DNA from: Allodiplogaster sudhausi
Lineage: Eukaryota > Nematoda > Chromadorea > Rhabditida > Diplogasteridae
Reading direction: 5' to 3'
NCBI GenBank assembly: GCA_945643635.1
Contig: CALZFC010000021.1
Location: 2,083,501-2,147,500 of the forward strand
Length of the DNA: 64,000 bases
The first letter of the stretch is position 1, and the number at the start of each line of letters is the position of its first letter. Made by a program: the position numbers and the translations under genes. Below the pieces are notes generated by a model. That model did not search any database. It worked only from the letters and a program-made list of their open reading frames with translations, and was not told where the DNA came from. Below are positions 14,883 to 27,199 of the stretch, piece after piece.

Positions 14883-15353
14883 TGTGAGAGGAAGAGGTTA
14901 CTGCCATCGCAGTAAGCAATATTCCCAGTGTATCCAATGTTGTCCAAAGTGCAGTCATAACTTTTAAATGATCGTAGTTACTGTCTCACGGAATTAGCGT
15001 TTTAATAGCACGAAAAAAATGCGTTGTGAAAATCGATAGATAAGTCTTCTTTATAGAACAAAGAAAACGTTGTCCAATAATTATTACATGTTTTTGGTAC
15101 TTCTTTAGTTTGTTTCGATTATCATGCATTTTAAAAGAAATATCACAATCTGCCGAGAACTTTGTTCGTTGCCCACTTGCCAGGAGCTTCATTGGGTTTC
15201 ACGTGATTATTACATCCTTTTGTCATTTTGTTTTCTTCGCTTCCTTCGCGGTCCGGCGAATCTCAGCCATCTTCCTCACACTCCCACGTGGAATCAGCAC
15301 CCCCGAAGATCAAAGCACGCCTAGCAGAATTGAGAAAACTCAATGAATTCAAC

Positions 15354-15615
15354 GATTTCAGCAATAGACAATTAAAAATAAATCCCAAGCGCGCTCAATT
15401 TCTACTCCAATTTATGAAAAGTTCTAGTTTTAAATTTAACAGCAAGAGCATATGGAAGTGTTAATATGATCAGTTGTTAAATCAGATTTCAGCAATAGAC
15501 AATTAAAACTAAATCCAAAGCTAGCTCAATTTTTGCTCAAATTTATGAAAAGTTCTATTTTTAAATTTAACAGCAAGAGCATTAGGAAGCGTAAATATGA
15601 TCAGTTTTTAAATCA
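15354..15615. repeat. 131-bp tandem duplication
   Basis: Two head-to-tail copies start at 15354 and 15485, both beginning GATTTCAGCAATAGACAATT. They differ by scattered substitutions and a few small changes. Each contains AGTTCTA followed by an A/T-rich block and AACAGCAAGAGCAT. The unit is AT-rich, unlike the surrounding GA/CT blocks. It lies about 0.4 kb downstream of the HMX stop codon. No open frame spans it. Confidence 0.9.
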
Positions 15616-15998
15616 GATTGGTCAATGAACTACATATACATATAAGACAAGTATTATTCGCACATATTGTAAGACAGAACTGGAATGACACATGGAAAAG
15701 GAACTATTTATGTATGTAAGCCAAATTAGAAACATAGTTAAAGATGTAGCTTCATCTGCACAGGTAGGATAAGCTGCATGAGGTATTGGGATTCTCTGAC
15801 GATCGTGTTCATGTGCGTGGAAAGGTAATCAGGGAGATCAAAAGCGCGAAGAATTATCCTACTAATTTAAGAGAATATGAATGCATATCAATATTAAATT
15901 AACACGGTGTTTGCTATATTTGGGAATGAGATTGTGGCCGTGTTTGACTCTTCTGATGAAATGGCAAGGAGAACAAATGCTGTTTTCTCATTCAAACG

Positions 15999-18639
15999 CT
16001 AGAACATTCGCCAGATGCGCTCGTGCAATTGCGGAAAGGCAACTCCGCCGGAGGCCGGTTGCAGGAGACTGAAAGAAAACTTTTTTGTATTCTAGGTATG
16101 TCTATCATATCATATTTTTTTAATAATTGTAATATGAAGAAGAATAATAAAAAGGCTAATGATGATATAATTGTCCATTTTCCCAGAAGCTACATACGAG
16201 GAGAAGGGCTGAGATGCGGTGGAGACGGAAGGGCCGCCGCCGGCCGCCGCGAGCGCCTGTCCATAGAGACTGGCCGTGCGGTGCAGCTGAAGCGCGTTGA
16301 CGCTGGCGGTCGCGGCCTCCTCTCCGTTCGCTTGTCGCTTGAACTTGTTCCGTCGGTTTTGGAACCAAATCTTCACCTAAAGCACAACAGATTTATAATC
16401 TCTTAAAAGAAATTTAACATTCTATGAACTGCAAAAATGAACAAAAAATAATGACCTGCGTCTCGCTAATGTTCAGCCGTTGCGCGAGAGCAGTACGCTC
16501 GTTGCTGCTCAGGTAGCGTTTCATGTCAAACGTCGACTCGAGTTGGGATACCTTCAAAAATGAAGAATTTTTTGAGCTATCTTCTGAAAGTGAAGGGTAA
16601 GTTACACAGAAACAATTGCTAAAATATTATAATACCATGAATAGAGAAAGACTTATCCAGACCTGCTGTCTTGTAAAAACAGTGCGTGTCTTCTTCTTGC
16701 GATCTTGAATCGCGCCATCGCCCGCTCCATAATGATTCCCTCCGCCTCTTTCTTGCATTTCGTTGTCACTGCCATTTTCGGCTGTAAAAAAAGGTTTTGG
16801 TTAAAAATATATTAAAAACAAAGTAAATTTTAGTTTGCCAATAATGCAGAATAATAGCAGGGAATTTTTTTTCCTACAAACCCATGTCTAGGGGATCTTC
16901 TTCAATCTCAGATTCCACCGGACTGCCGCTCGGCGACTCCTTTTTGAGAGCGTCATCCTAAATTGTTTCTTATGGTTGTTTTTGTTTAAAAATAATATAT
17001 ATGTATGTACACATATGTATATATTTCAGGATATCTTACATTCGAATCATCAGTCTTCACAATCAGCGAGCGGGCACGCAAATCAGCCTGAAGTGTACTG
17101 TCGAAAGCTGCAAAATACGAATCGTACATAGCTTTGTAGAATTAAATAATCTTAACATAATTTACAATTCAATTTTTGCAAACTTATTGCTGAGCACAAT
17201 AACGAAAAGAAACCCTTTGAATGTCATGTGTCGAAAGGGCTAGGTTGATTTTGAAAGAGTCTAAGAAAGGTGATAGTCGCTTAGTGACAAAGTCAGACAC
17301 ATGGTACATATGATTTAGTGTCACTCTCATGTGAGCCTGATTGTGAGCAGAGATGAGGAAGTAACAGTGAAAGAGGAAGAGCAAAGGAGTTCAAAGTTGG
17401 CTCGGCTCGATTGTCGCTTCAAATGTGTATCTGTGAGGAGTGTCGGCTTTCATTGCCTGGCTCAACTTGAACACTCATTGTTCGCACATATGCTGGGCAG
17501 ACCGCATTCCTTGCGCCCCCTTCGTGTTTATGAGGGTGGTGTAAATCCCGCAAATTCCTTGTCTCCTCTTTCTTCCGTGGTCATCATGCCATTTGTTCTG
17601 ATGGCTACATTCATTTAGAAGGGTAGACGATGATTCGTGCGAATTGCGAATTTCGCCAGAGAGCACATTATCCGTGCCAGTGCTCTGGGCCATCGGAGAA
17701 AAGTCAATTATCCCTTCTGTACCCATGCGCCCTCTTTCAACTGATGGCACCCATTTGAGCCTTCAGGTGGATCCCAATAGTCACGATACTTGTTTCCGTC
17801 CTGACTTCTACTTTCCCAACATCATCAAGCTTATCATTGAGAATCTTCTTGCTCTGCCTCTCCTTTATGGCAGTGAAAGAGTGAGCGAGAACGCGAATTC
17901 ATTCATGTCAGATTTCGCACATAACAAATGCGAGTTTTTCGGCTTCATCAAAAGACGCAAAAGGCACTTAGGCGGGATGGAAAGAGAGAATGGGCTGGAA
18001 TAGTCGGTTCCGAGTGTGGTAGTGATTATGGTATTGCACTGCTTCTCTCACTCATCCCCTTGCTCTTTGTCTCTCTCTTCTTCTCATTCTTTCTCTCTCT
18101 TCTTCTCACTCTTTCTCTCTCTCCCACTCTAGATGACTGGAACGAAAAAAGAAGACTTGTCGAGAAAAAGCGAGGCGAGTGAGAGTGGCTGAAGCAAAAG
18201 CATTGAGTGCTTTTTGATGGGCGTCCGTCCATCTGAGCTCGTCATGCAAGAGAGGCCATTCCTTGGCCATTTAGCCTCCTTATCCCGATAAGTGCGCATC
18301 ACCATCTAACACTCTAACTTATCTCGCTCACCTCGCCGCCTTCCTCCTGATGGAAGTTCCTCATTCGGTACCACCGTTTAAGTAGTCACAACTCTGGACT
18401 AGCGCAAGCGCGACCCATATTTGTAATTTGCAGAAGACACGGTCACTCAGTCCAGCTCAAACTGTCGAGAACAAGAGAGGGCCTAACCACTGGAAGTCAT
18501 CGGCTACACCTTTAACTTGGAGGAATTAAGCATGCCTCGCCTGCTCTTAATAAACAGCACCGACAATTCTTCGGAAGAGTGAGCAAACGCCGAATTTGTT
18601 GAGCGGCAATCTCTCTCCTTTTTTCTCGTCCTCTTCCCT

Positions 18640-18678
<39 letters not shown>

Positions 18679-20990
18679 CTCTCTCTCGCGCCCTTCTCAC
18701 AGCCCTGCAGTTGCCTAACACACCGTCCGAATATGTCGGAACTTGTCAAAGCTTCGCAACAGTCGCAGGAACAATGGCCTAATTGGATGGGCGAGTGCTT
18801 TTGCTAGAATCGAGAGAAAGGAGAAGAAGAAGAGCACCACTGCTGGGGGTCTGGCGGCGATTTTTGCTCGTCTTCATCTCCTAACACAGAAAGATCACTA
18901 TCTACCTTTTCTCAGCTCGTCTTCACTTTGTGCGGGCGCCTCCCAACCCTCTCCCGACTCTCTCTCATTTGATACTCATTATTCTAATTGTATGTAAGCA
19001 CGGCAGCTGCATATTTGTTTGGTGTCTCTTTTTCTATCTCTCTATTATCCCTCTCTCTCTCACTCTTTCTTCTCTCTACTCAGTACTGTTCTTCTTCGCC
19101 GACAGCGCGACTTCTCGAGGATGCTCCTCTGCCACATTGCTCTTGAGTTAATAGGATTTAGACACCGGATTGTTTCTTCTTATCCTTCTTCTGCCAGTAC
19201 CCCTGAATACGAGAGGAGAGGTCATCTTGGAGGAAGAAGGAGATGATGATGATGAATGGATAATGAGCAGGCGCTGCCGAGAGCAAGGCGTGAAAAGGCG
19301 GGGAGGGGGGGGGGCTACCAGATTGGAGTGCGGCCAAGGGCCCAAAAGACCGAAATCGGATACCATCTCTCTAAACATTGATATTTAGCATGCATGTGCA
19401 CCTTTCTGTGATGCCTTCCATTATTAGTTGCCCTAGCATGTGCATAAGGAGAAAGAGGAAGAACTTTCTCATGTCTTCTCAGCAGTTGGACCCACTCACT
19501 CATTATGGCCGCTGGTCATTGATTCTGGCCAATGGCGGCACTCAAGCGAGCCGCCGAAAATACACGGTATCATCATGAGATGTGTCAAGAGACTCGTTCC
19601 GGAAACGGTACTGATTGCACCATCGGGAGAGCAAGGTGCGAAGCAAGAGAGAGAAAGAGACAGAGAGATGGAAAGAGTGATAGAAAGAGTGAGAGAGAGA
19701 GAGAAAGAGAAAGAGAAAACATGTTCTCGGACACGGCACGCGAGGGAGAGGCGCGCGAGCTATGAGAAGCGAGAAGACAAGAAGGAAGCATGTCAGAGGA
19801 GGACAACCGAGAAAAGGTGAATGGGAATAACAAACACGACCCGCTGTGCGCAGCTTGATAGGTAATGCTACTCTTCGTGATCATGTAGAGAAAGAAAGAG
19901 GGAGAGGGAGAGAGCGAGAGAGAGAGTGAGAGAGAGTAAGAGAAAAGCGAGACTGCGGACCAAGGAGAACGAGAACGTTAAAGTGAGAGACAGGGGAGAG
20001 AGTGAAAATAAGAAAGGAGAGAACAGTGTTAAGACATGTTGAGGGCATTCATTTCCTGTCACTCGGCATGGCTTAACTCATCATCACTTTCTCTCTCACT
20101 CTCTCTCTCTCTCACTCTCTTCATTTTTCTCGTCCTCCATCCCTTGCTCTCTCTCTCTCTCTGTCTTTCTCTCTCACAACATGCATAGAAGGGAGACGAC
20201 TGCCACTGGAAAGGCTAAGACGCTGCTCGATCGGCCAAATTAGCCCCCTTACAACGTGTAAGCCATCGTGGAAGTGGCAAGAGTGGGGGAGAGGCAGCTG
20301 AAGGAATGGTGCTGGCTTACGGTAGCAGAGTCGAGGAGCGCGAGAGGCGGACGAGGAGGCTGACGTGGCCGCGGCGGCCAGCGCTTGCAGAGTAGCCCAC
20401 GGCGGCAACAAGCCAGGCAGCAGCGGCAGCTGAGGCATCTGCGGTCCGCCGGCACACGAGCCGGGCAAGAGACCGGCTGGAAGATAATAGAATAAAGAGA
20501 GTTTTCCAGCAAGGTTTTCAGCAAGAAGATATAAAACAAAACATTAAACCAAGCTATAAAACAGACATATCGAAAGCGGGCGTTAGTAAAACCTTGCTGA
20601 AGAAAGGCGGCAAGCTGAGGCAGCAGCAAAGGATGCGGAGAGAGCACTCCGTTAGAAGGCTCCAGCTGCTGCGCGGCCATCGGGTCGCTCTGGTCAGAGT
20701 CGACTGGCGAAGCGTGCGAGGACGGCTCGTCGTCCGCCCTGGAATCACTCTTATATGGCTTTTTTTTAGAAGAAAAAAAGAATCTGCCGTATTTTTTTAT
20801 TCATGCATTCTTTTAGTTGTAAACCAGTTCTGTAGTAAGAGAAAGTGTACTTGACGAGGAGATCGTCAATGGAGAATCGCTGCTTGACACTCGAGACGCC
20901 GGACGCGGCGTCGTCTGCCGGGCTGCGTGGCGCGGGCGATGAGCGGAGAGCGCGTTTCCGATCGGAGGACGAGGAGGAGGAAGAGGACAT
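15999..20990 (-). CDS. Hmx: HMX-family homeobox transcription factor
   Basis: A nuclear DNA-binding protein of 349 aa in nine exons: 20851-20990, 20593-20738, 20321-20476, 17040-17107, 16882-16957, 16663-16781, 16456-16551, 16198-16376 and 15999-16068. All junction phases agree. The homeodomain spans about residues 223-282: it opens [14 protein letters not shown], continues [13 protein letters not shown] and ends [15 protein letters not shown], with Q50/N51 of the recognition helix intact. This is the HMX signature; C. elegans mls-2 is the nematode member and patterns the M lineage and neural/glial fates. Near the N terminus, FSIDDLL (39-45) resembles the short N-terminal hydrophobic motif of HMX/NK proteins. 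An acidic Ser/Glu-rich stretch precedes the homeodomain. The tail ends RIWRMF. A splice acceptor 18 bases upstream of the ATG supports this start. The exon 2 acceptor is the least certain border (20738 or 20747). Intron 3 is 3.2 kb. Confidence 0.95.
17108..20320 (-). other. Large intron 3 of the HMX gene
   Basis: All other introns of this gene are about 80 to 250 bases, but this one is 3.2 kb. It joins the exon ending at Tyr 147 (donor GTAAGC) to the exon beginning with Phe-Asp-Ser (acceptor TTTTGCAG), in matching phase. It contains unique sequence with several CT tracts and no recognised gene. In developmental regulators such an outlier intron often holds enhancers; that is inference here. 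Confidence 0.7.
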
Positions 20991-21008
20991 GCTGCTGCTA
21001 CTTTCCCC

Positions 21009-21020
21009 CTGCAGAGGCAG
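21009..21020 (-). other. Splice acceptor before the HMX start codon
   Basis: On the minus strand a pyrimidine-rich CTCTGCAG acceptor lies 18 bases upstream of the ATG. It is either the 3' end of a 5'-UTR intron or an SL trans-splice site. Similar sites occur before the DB-module and PTR genes. Confidence 0.55.
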
Positions 21021-21029
21021 AGAATGATG

Positions 21030-23796
21030 AGGCCTTCTCAGGCTAATTCCGTCGCCGTCCAATCCGCATCGCATTGCGACGTAACAGCCAAAGGCTATTT
21101 CTAAATCATTCCCATTTAAAGTGCACGCGCACATGACTTCGTCACTGCGACGATGCAAGTTGTCTTCTCGCATCGCACTAATCCGTAATCCATTCATCCT
21201 TATCTTTTCGCATAACTTCTGTTTTCTTCATTCTACTGAAAAGGACGTTGTCAGTCGGCGTTAATCGCCTGTTCAACAAATCAGAAGCTGATTGCCCTAA
21301 GGCGAAAGTAATAAAGAGGCAAAAAGGGAGAGAGGGAAAGGGAGAGATAAGCAGAGAACAGATTGAGGCGGTCATCTAGAGCATGCCACCAAAGAAGTCT
21401 CTCCTAGTGACGCTCTCCTATTCCAAATCAGGAGAGAGATAAGAAGCGCCAGTAAATCCGGCTGAAATACTACAATGTCGTTGCCACTTGAGAATCAAGC
21501 GCTATTCTCGGCTCAGATCAGTTCAATTACTGCCAATAATTCTCTCGCACAATAGCACCTTTCTAACAATAATCAGAAGAACACTTCGCACAGGGCCGGC
21601 AGCTAAATGGCATCGAACGAATATTGTGCCCTGCACCCACGTGGACAACTACCGTAGTCTCGCGAGGGACGAGAAAACGGACCGAGAAGGGGGGGCGGTA
21701 AATGGTTGGGGCGGCTGTTCTGGATAGGCGAGGGGCGGGTACAAACGGAACGAAAAGAAAAAGGAAGAGAATGGGCTAGCGCGAGAAGAAGGAGAGGCCA
21801 GTTAATTTTGTCCAGCCACTATTGCTGGAGAGACCGCCAGTATTCATCTCCTCATGCAGCTTTTCACTTTCCTCTCTCGTTTTCCTTCTCTTTCTCTGCT
21901 TTCAGTTGTTTTTCACTCTATTTCTCGCAATACTTATCCCTCGCTAACACTCATAAGATTGGGTGAGTGGTGACTGAGAAAAGGAGCAAGGCAGAAACTG
22001 AACGGTCTAATTGTACGAAGAAAGAGAAGATGAAGCTCCGCCCAGACCGCGGATCGCCAACACCGAAATTGACCGCGATGGAACCGCGGAAACCCCGAAT
22101 AGCAAAGGAAGAGGGAGAGGGTGCCAAAAGGCATTGTTAGCCAGGACGCGGTGTTCAGCCCTGCCAGACTAATCAAGTTGAGGGGCAGCGATGGGAAGGA
22201 AGGAATGAGGAAGAGATTATAACTATCTATGAAATGATAATGAGCTTCCTGTGATAGAGAAAGAATAGGATGAAGCGAGGCAGAAAAGGTGAGAGAGAAG
22301 AGGAGTCGAGAAGGAGAGATAGAGAGAGATAGAGAATGCGAGAGAGAATGGAAGAGAGACATTCAGTACACGGGACACTGTGGAGTTCATCAGAGCCTGA
22401 GAAGAGTGAGAGATTGATTTTTTTAATGCAGTCTATATTCATTTTGATTAAAACCATGTTAGCCGTTGGGGGGAGGGGTAGAAAATGAGCAACTAGATCA
22501 AGCGAAAGAACTAAAGCACCAGAAGCCGGAGATGGAAGCAGCGGTTATTTAGTGATAAGCAGTTATCAGCTCCCGCTCAATACACAAATCATCTCACTTT
22601 GCCTGATTTTGTAACGTTCCTCGTTGGCTGGCAATTGATCATTTATGATTTGCGCTTCTCTATCGGAAGCAGACAAATGCCAAGCCGCCCCCAATGAGAC
22701 TCACAAAAAGGACTAAGAAATTGCTGCGCTGTTAAAAGCGAAATTTAGTAAGGTTAAAATGAATATAACTGCAACGGTCTTCCAGCACAAGAGCATAAAA
22801 AGAAGTGGTTGTTTTCAAGGGGTGGCACACACTTTGTGTCCTAATGTAGAAGCAACAAGTCAAGCGCGAGTCTTCATAAAAGATTTCTTGAATAATCTGG
22901 AAAAACAAAGAAGATGCGCATTAATTTATTTTGTCAAGACGTGAATGGGCTTCCACCAATACATGCCGGCGGTTGAAATAGAACAGTTAGAATTTTGCTC
23001 TGCTAAGTAAATGATATACAATATGGCGATATACACAAATGATCACCTTTATTTACGGAAGTAGTTATTTTATAGCAAAAATATTATTATAGCAGGACTT
23101 GCAACTATGTATGTATGTATGTATGTATGTATGTATGTATGTATGTATGTATGTATGTATGTATGTATGTATGCAGTTATGATGTGGTATGTATGCGAGT
23201 TCATGGATAGCAACCGCTTCGTTGCTTCTCAATCTCTTTTCATGTGCAGTTGATATTGCTTTTGTACGCAAAATTATTTCCTTTTCCTTCTGAAGGAGGC
23301 CAAGCAATAGATGTGAAGCCACGCAGAGACGATGACTGTGGCAATTACAAAAGGCTTTCCATCCGGAAAAGTGGCAGGATGCTTCGTACTTTTGAAGGCT
23401 TAGCAAATGGACGAGCAGAGGTGAGAAGGTCGGAAGCGAGGATTAGCAGAGACAACTCATTCTAGGTGGAAAGAATAAAAGTAGCGAGGGACAGATAATA
23501 TAGACGAGAGAGAGAGATAGAGAAAGAGAGAGACGAGAAAGTGCACGGAGCTAAAGATGAAGAGAGAAGAAGGAAGAAAGAGTGTAAAAGGGCAAGGAAG
23601 AGCGGTCAGTTGAGTCGCTAATTGCGCGGAGCAGAAATGCCTGGGTGTTATCCTTGAGAGTTGCCCGGGGTTCACACCGCTCATTAATGCATCACAGGTT
23701 GCCAGCTTCTGCAGTGCGATGGATTACACGGGGAAGGCGTCACTCTCTACACCTATCGCCTTATCTTTTTTCCTCTCTTTGTCTCTCGTCATCTCC

Positions 23797-23840
<44 letters not shown>

Positions 23841-25080
23841 CTCTCGCTTGTTCTTCGCTCCTCTGCCACTCTCGCGCTCTCTCTCTCTTCCTCTTTCTTT
23901 CTTTCGTATCCACACTCTCGCCAGTACAATTCCTCTAATCTGCAGTTATTCTCTGCATCCAAGTTAATCCCATATGGCTGCACGATCATTGCCATTACCT
24001 TCTTTCTGAATATCTCAATACGCAAATTGTTTTTAATACAAAGACAGTCGAATCAGAGATTATACACATTTGTTAGGTGCAGTTTTCATTTCGTTCTTAT
24101 GTGCATAACCTTAGAAGAGTGACAGAGCGAAGAGAGTTAGATGGCATTAATTTGCCAATTTTCACTCACTTGCAGAATGCGATATGGCTAACCTTCCTGC
24201 GATCGCCGTTCCTCGATTGCCAGCCGCAACTACTTTCGCTAATAAGCTGCGCTTCAACTGCATAAATCATTTGGGGCATTGAGCCTGAGGCTTCCAGGGA
24301 AGGAGCCATATATAACATCCACTCTTGCTTTCGCTGCTTCACGTCGCATTTATTCTACAATTCTCTTTATTCGTATTATGAACATCGTTTGATAATCACA
24401 CTGTAATACATATGCTCTGTTCGTAGGGCAAGCATGCTTCTGCTTGAGCGAATATAAAAGTAGTGCTTGTTGTCAATATATTTTTAAACTAAATTTTTGC
24501 AACGGTATTTTTTTGAAGATTATCTTATAGCTTTTTCCAAGCACTGTAAAGGTATTCATATAGCTTTAACTATTTTTGTATGAGGAAATAAAGGGAAAAA
24601 GCAAGCATATTTTTAGCGCCACTCAAGTTTGTTTGCATAGCAGATTCTTATGGCTGATTTTAAGTGCTAGAAGCGAGGCTTTCCTCTTGCCGGAGCAGCA
24701 ACGCGTGCATCATTGTGTACAACACCTCTCCAAATTAGTCTGCTTCGTCAGCTGAAGTATGCGCTAATTCGGATTTCTTGCATTGATAAAGCGGAGGAGA
24801 ATGTCAAAATAATATTTACATTAATGTAAGGCAAAAAATTAGGGAATTACGGTCATGACACTTATGGAACAGACAAACACTTGCTAGCTCACACTAGAGG
24901 CATAAGTGGCGATGAATGCGAATCGTATTTTGCACGGTGAGAAATGTGTGGAAACAGCTATTTGACAGCTTCTCTGATACAATTGAAACTGGTAAATAAC
25001 AAACAATGAGATTTACTCTCCATTAAAGCAAAACATTTTTGTAGATCTTCTTGAAGGATCACAATTCGAGCGTTTTCTGG
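21030..25080. other. Intergenic between HMX and DB-module genes
   Basis: Upstream (5') flank of the HMX gene on the minus strand and 3' flank of the DB-module gene. It holds GA/CT tracts, the TATG microsatellite at 23107-23173 and unique sequence. A minus-strand frame at about 24164-24261 opens with ATG and ends at a GTGAGT donor, but I could not link it to any other exon. Otherwise I see no gene. Confidence 0.5.
23107..23173. repeat. (TATG)n microsatellite
   Basis: About 16 near-perfect tetranucleotide units. On the minus strand it reads as a Tyr-Ile-His-Thr open frame, which is an artefact of the repeat. It is the longest non-GA microsatellite in the window. Confidence 0.97.
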
Positions 25081-25098
25081 AATGTTTGATGTCGTTGT

Positions 25099-25209
25099 TT
25101 AGGCAGACTGCGCAATGTCATGCCAGAAGCAGGCCTTCATGTTCTCGAAACGGTCGTAACACGCGAGGTAAGAGAGGTCGAGCTGTCAAGATAAGAGAGA
25201 TAGAGAGGC

Positions 25210-25248
<39 letters not shown>

Positions 25249-25539
25249 TAGAGAGAGAGAGATTGAGTGAGAACTATCAAAGATCAGGAGTCCACTTTCA
25301 GTCATGTTGGTCTCTTTTTGTTGTAAGTCGTCAGTCAAACACGACCAATTTGGTAGGCCGCCCGGGTCGACGCCCTTGCCCTAGGCCGCCAATCTGCCCC
25401 TCTCAAGCAGCTTTTGCTTCTTTTGTATCTAACACACTATTGCTTTGAATCGCTCTCACGATTAAAAAGTTGCGTAATGCCTTAGGGAGCGAGGGAAGAG
25501 AGGAGGAATAAAGACGGAGAGAATGGGTAAGGGACAGAG

Positions 25540-25581
<42 letters not shown>

Positions 25582-26829
25582 GATGCAGCCGGCACCGAAA
25601 CTGGTTCAGCTTCGGCGTCTCCCGTCTCCTCCGTAGGCATGATGGGTCGCCTATCTTACAGCCTTTGTACATCTTTTTCTCACCATCCATTTTTTTTTCT
25701 TAGGCCAAATCTCTGAAGGACGCTGGAAACACTTCCTTAATAGCGAAACCATGGAAGGTACCAATGACATTTTGGTTTATTTTTGACAATAGCCTTGCTG
25801 ATTAATGGTAGTATTTCAAAATGTCTGGTGTAAATATGATTTAATAGTAAAATAAATAAATAATGCGGTATGAATATACCTGAGTGACGTTGCCCGGTCG
25901 CTGGTCGCAGAAGGTCATGCACTTCTCGCCCGCGAGTGTCGTGGCGACGCCGTTGCGACGGCAGCACGGCGAGTGGTCGCGGCCCTGCGCGGCGCAGAAG
26001 TGAATGTCAGCCGCCGCTTGCATCGGGCACGTGTCCATGCGGAAGTACATGGCCTGCAAGGTTATATTCCTTGGCTTGTATTGCAAGAATCTCCTGATTG
26101 TGAGGGTATTTATGAATGAAGCAGAATCGCGACTCCTCTCTCAAACCTGAAGGGAGTCTCGCGTGTACGAGCGGTACGAGCACTTGCTCAAGCACGAGTC
26201 GGGCAGGTTGCGCTCCTCGCAGCACGCCATGAACTTCTCGTCGGGGGTCTGCGGCTCGCGGAACGACTGATTCTCCTGTTTAAGCATGTAATATATATAT
26301 TTTTCCCCTTCTCTTTTCTTGTTGTTTGCTTTAATGATACTTGGTTAGTCCTTGAGTAAATATGTGATGTTCATGTCCAAGTTGTTATTCAGTTCTGACT
26401 AGCCAACCATTTCTCCATTGTTCTCACCGCTCCTGTTGATGACCTTGAGCGTACGAGAAGATGCGGCACGAGCGCGTGCCCGGTAGCAGCCGTAGTGGCC
26501 GCACGAGTAGCCGCCGCCACCGCAGCCGCCGCCGCACGACTGAAAAGCAGAATGATAATAGTCATTACGGGGAATTTTGGATCATATTCTTCTTTTTCGT
26601 TTTAAATTCCTAGCATCTTTTAAATATTTTCTTTTATTTTCTACCTTTTTATATAATTTTCATATGGGTATAAATGATTAATCATAAAAGTAATAATGAT
26701 AATAAATACCGGAAGTGGAGGAGGCGGCGCGCATCCGCCGCCGCAGACACCCGAGGCGAAGCAGGCAGACGAGAGGTCGACGAGGGTGGCGGCCACGAGT
26801 GCAGCGGCGAGGACGGAGGCAGAGTGCAT
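25099..26829 (-). CDS. Secreted DB-module (nematode cysteine-rich) protein
   Basis: A predicted secreted protein of 200 aa in five exons, all joined in phase 0: 26710-26829, 26444-26539, 26147-26275, 25880-26053 and 25099-25182. Residues 1 to about 22 are a signal peptide (Ala/Leu/Val-rich). Next comes a Gly/Cys/Pro-rich segment with GGGC, GHYGCYR and four consecutive prolines. From about residue 85 to the end is a DB module (Pfam PF01682 family): ACCEERNLPDSC, then CPMQ, SPCCRRNGV, EKCMTFC, GNVTQLDLSYLACYDRF and MKACF, with the paired and spaced cysteines of the family. DB modules are found mainly in nematode extracellular proteins of unknown role. A splice acceptor lies 18 bases before the ATG and a TATA box lies about 320 bases upstream. 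The donor of exon 2 (GTCATC) was chosen for phase; a stronger GTGAGA nearby does not keep frame. Confidence 0.9.
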
Positions 26830-27147
26830 GGCAGCAGAGGAGGGGAACTGGCAAAGAAGATGGCATCAGAGGCGTGCTACCGGAGGCATACTACTTATCG
26901 CTAGTTGGCGGGGGGCCACAAAACGCTAGCGACTAGCGCAGAGTCAGCTGGTTACAAAACAAACAAAAAAATGTAAGAAATAAAGGAATTCTCAGAGAAC
27001 AATGAATAAAACTGAAGAAAAAACTTAATGAAAAAATCTGTGATATTTGCGATATTGTATGAGCTCTGCGCGCACTGCTTACGCAGTGGCGCTGCTGTGA
27101 TACTCGGCTTGCCGAATGCTGTCTTGGTGCGGTGGCGGCTGGCCTCT

Positions 27148-27153
27148 TTATAC
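27148..27153 (-). promoter_or_regulatory. TATA box of the DB-module gene
   Basis: Minus-strand GAGTATAAAGAGG within GC-rich flanks, about 320 bases upstream of the start codon. A 5'-UTR intron ending at the acceptor near 26848 would explain the distance. Unlike the other genes here, this one has a clear TATA element, as is common for strongly expressed secreted or cuticle-associated genes. Confidence 0.5.
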
Positions 27154-27199
27154 TCTGCGGCGTGACCGCCGCCACCTCCGGGCAGAGAGAGGGACATCT

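Larger units (their letters stand above)
1..15850. other. Gene-free, microsatellite-rich region
   Basis: I find no exon chain with consistent splice phases on either strand. The stretch alternates between purine-rich (GA) and pyrimidine-rich (CT) blocks of 50 to 300 bases. Long open frames here read Ser-Leu or Arg-Glu repeats and come from these runs. Between blocks the sequence is unique but shows no recognisable protein. It lies downstream (3') of the HMX gene on the minus strand. It could hold distant enhancers or undetected short exons, but nothing seen supports a specific claim. Confidence 0.6.

Noticed and set aside
20991..21197. Upstream in-frame ATG at 21197 for the HMX gene
   Set aside because: A strong splice acceptor 18 bases before the ATG at 20990 and the lack of HMX-like sequence upstream favour the shorter protein.
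23065..23406. Minus-strand frame with Tyr-Ile-His-Thr repeats
   Set aside because: Direct translation of the (TATG)n microsatellite.
24164..24261. Possible minus-strand first exon (ATG to a GTGAGT donor)
   Set aside because: Attractive codon content, but no downstream exon in matching phase or homology could be found.
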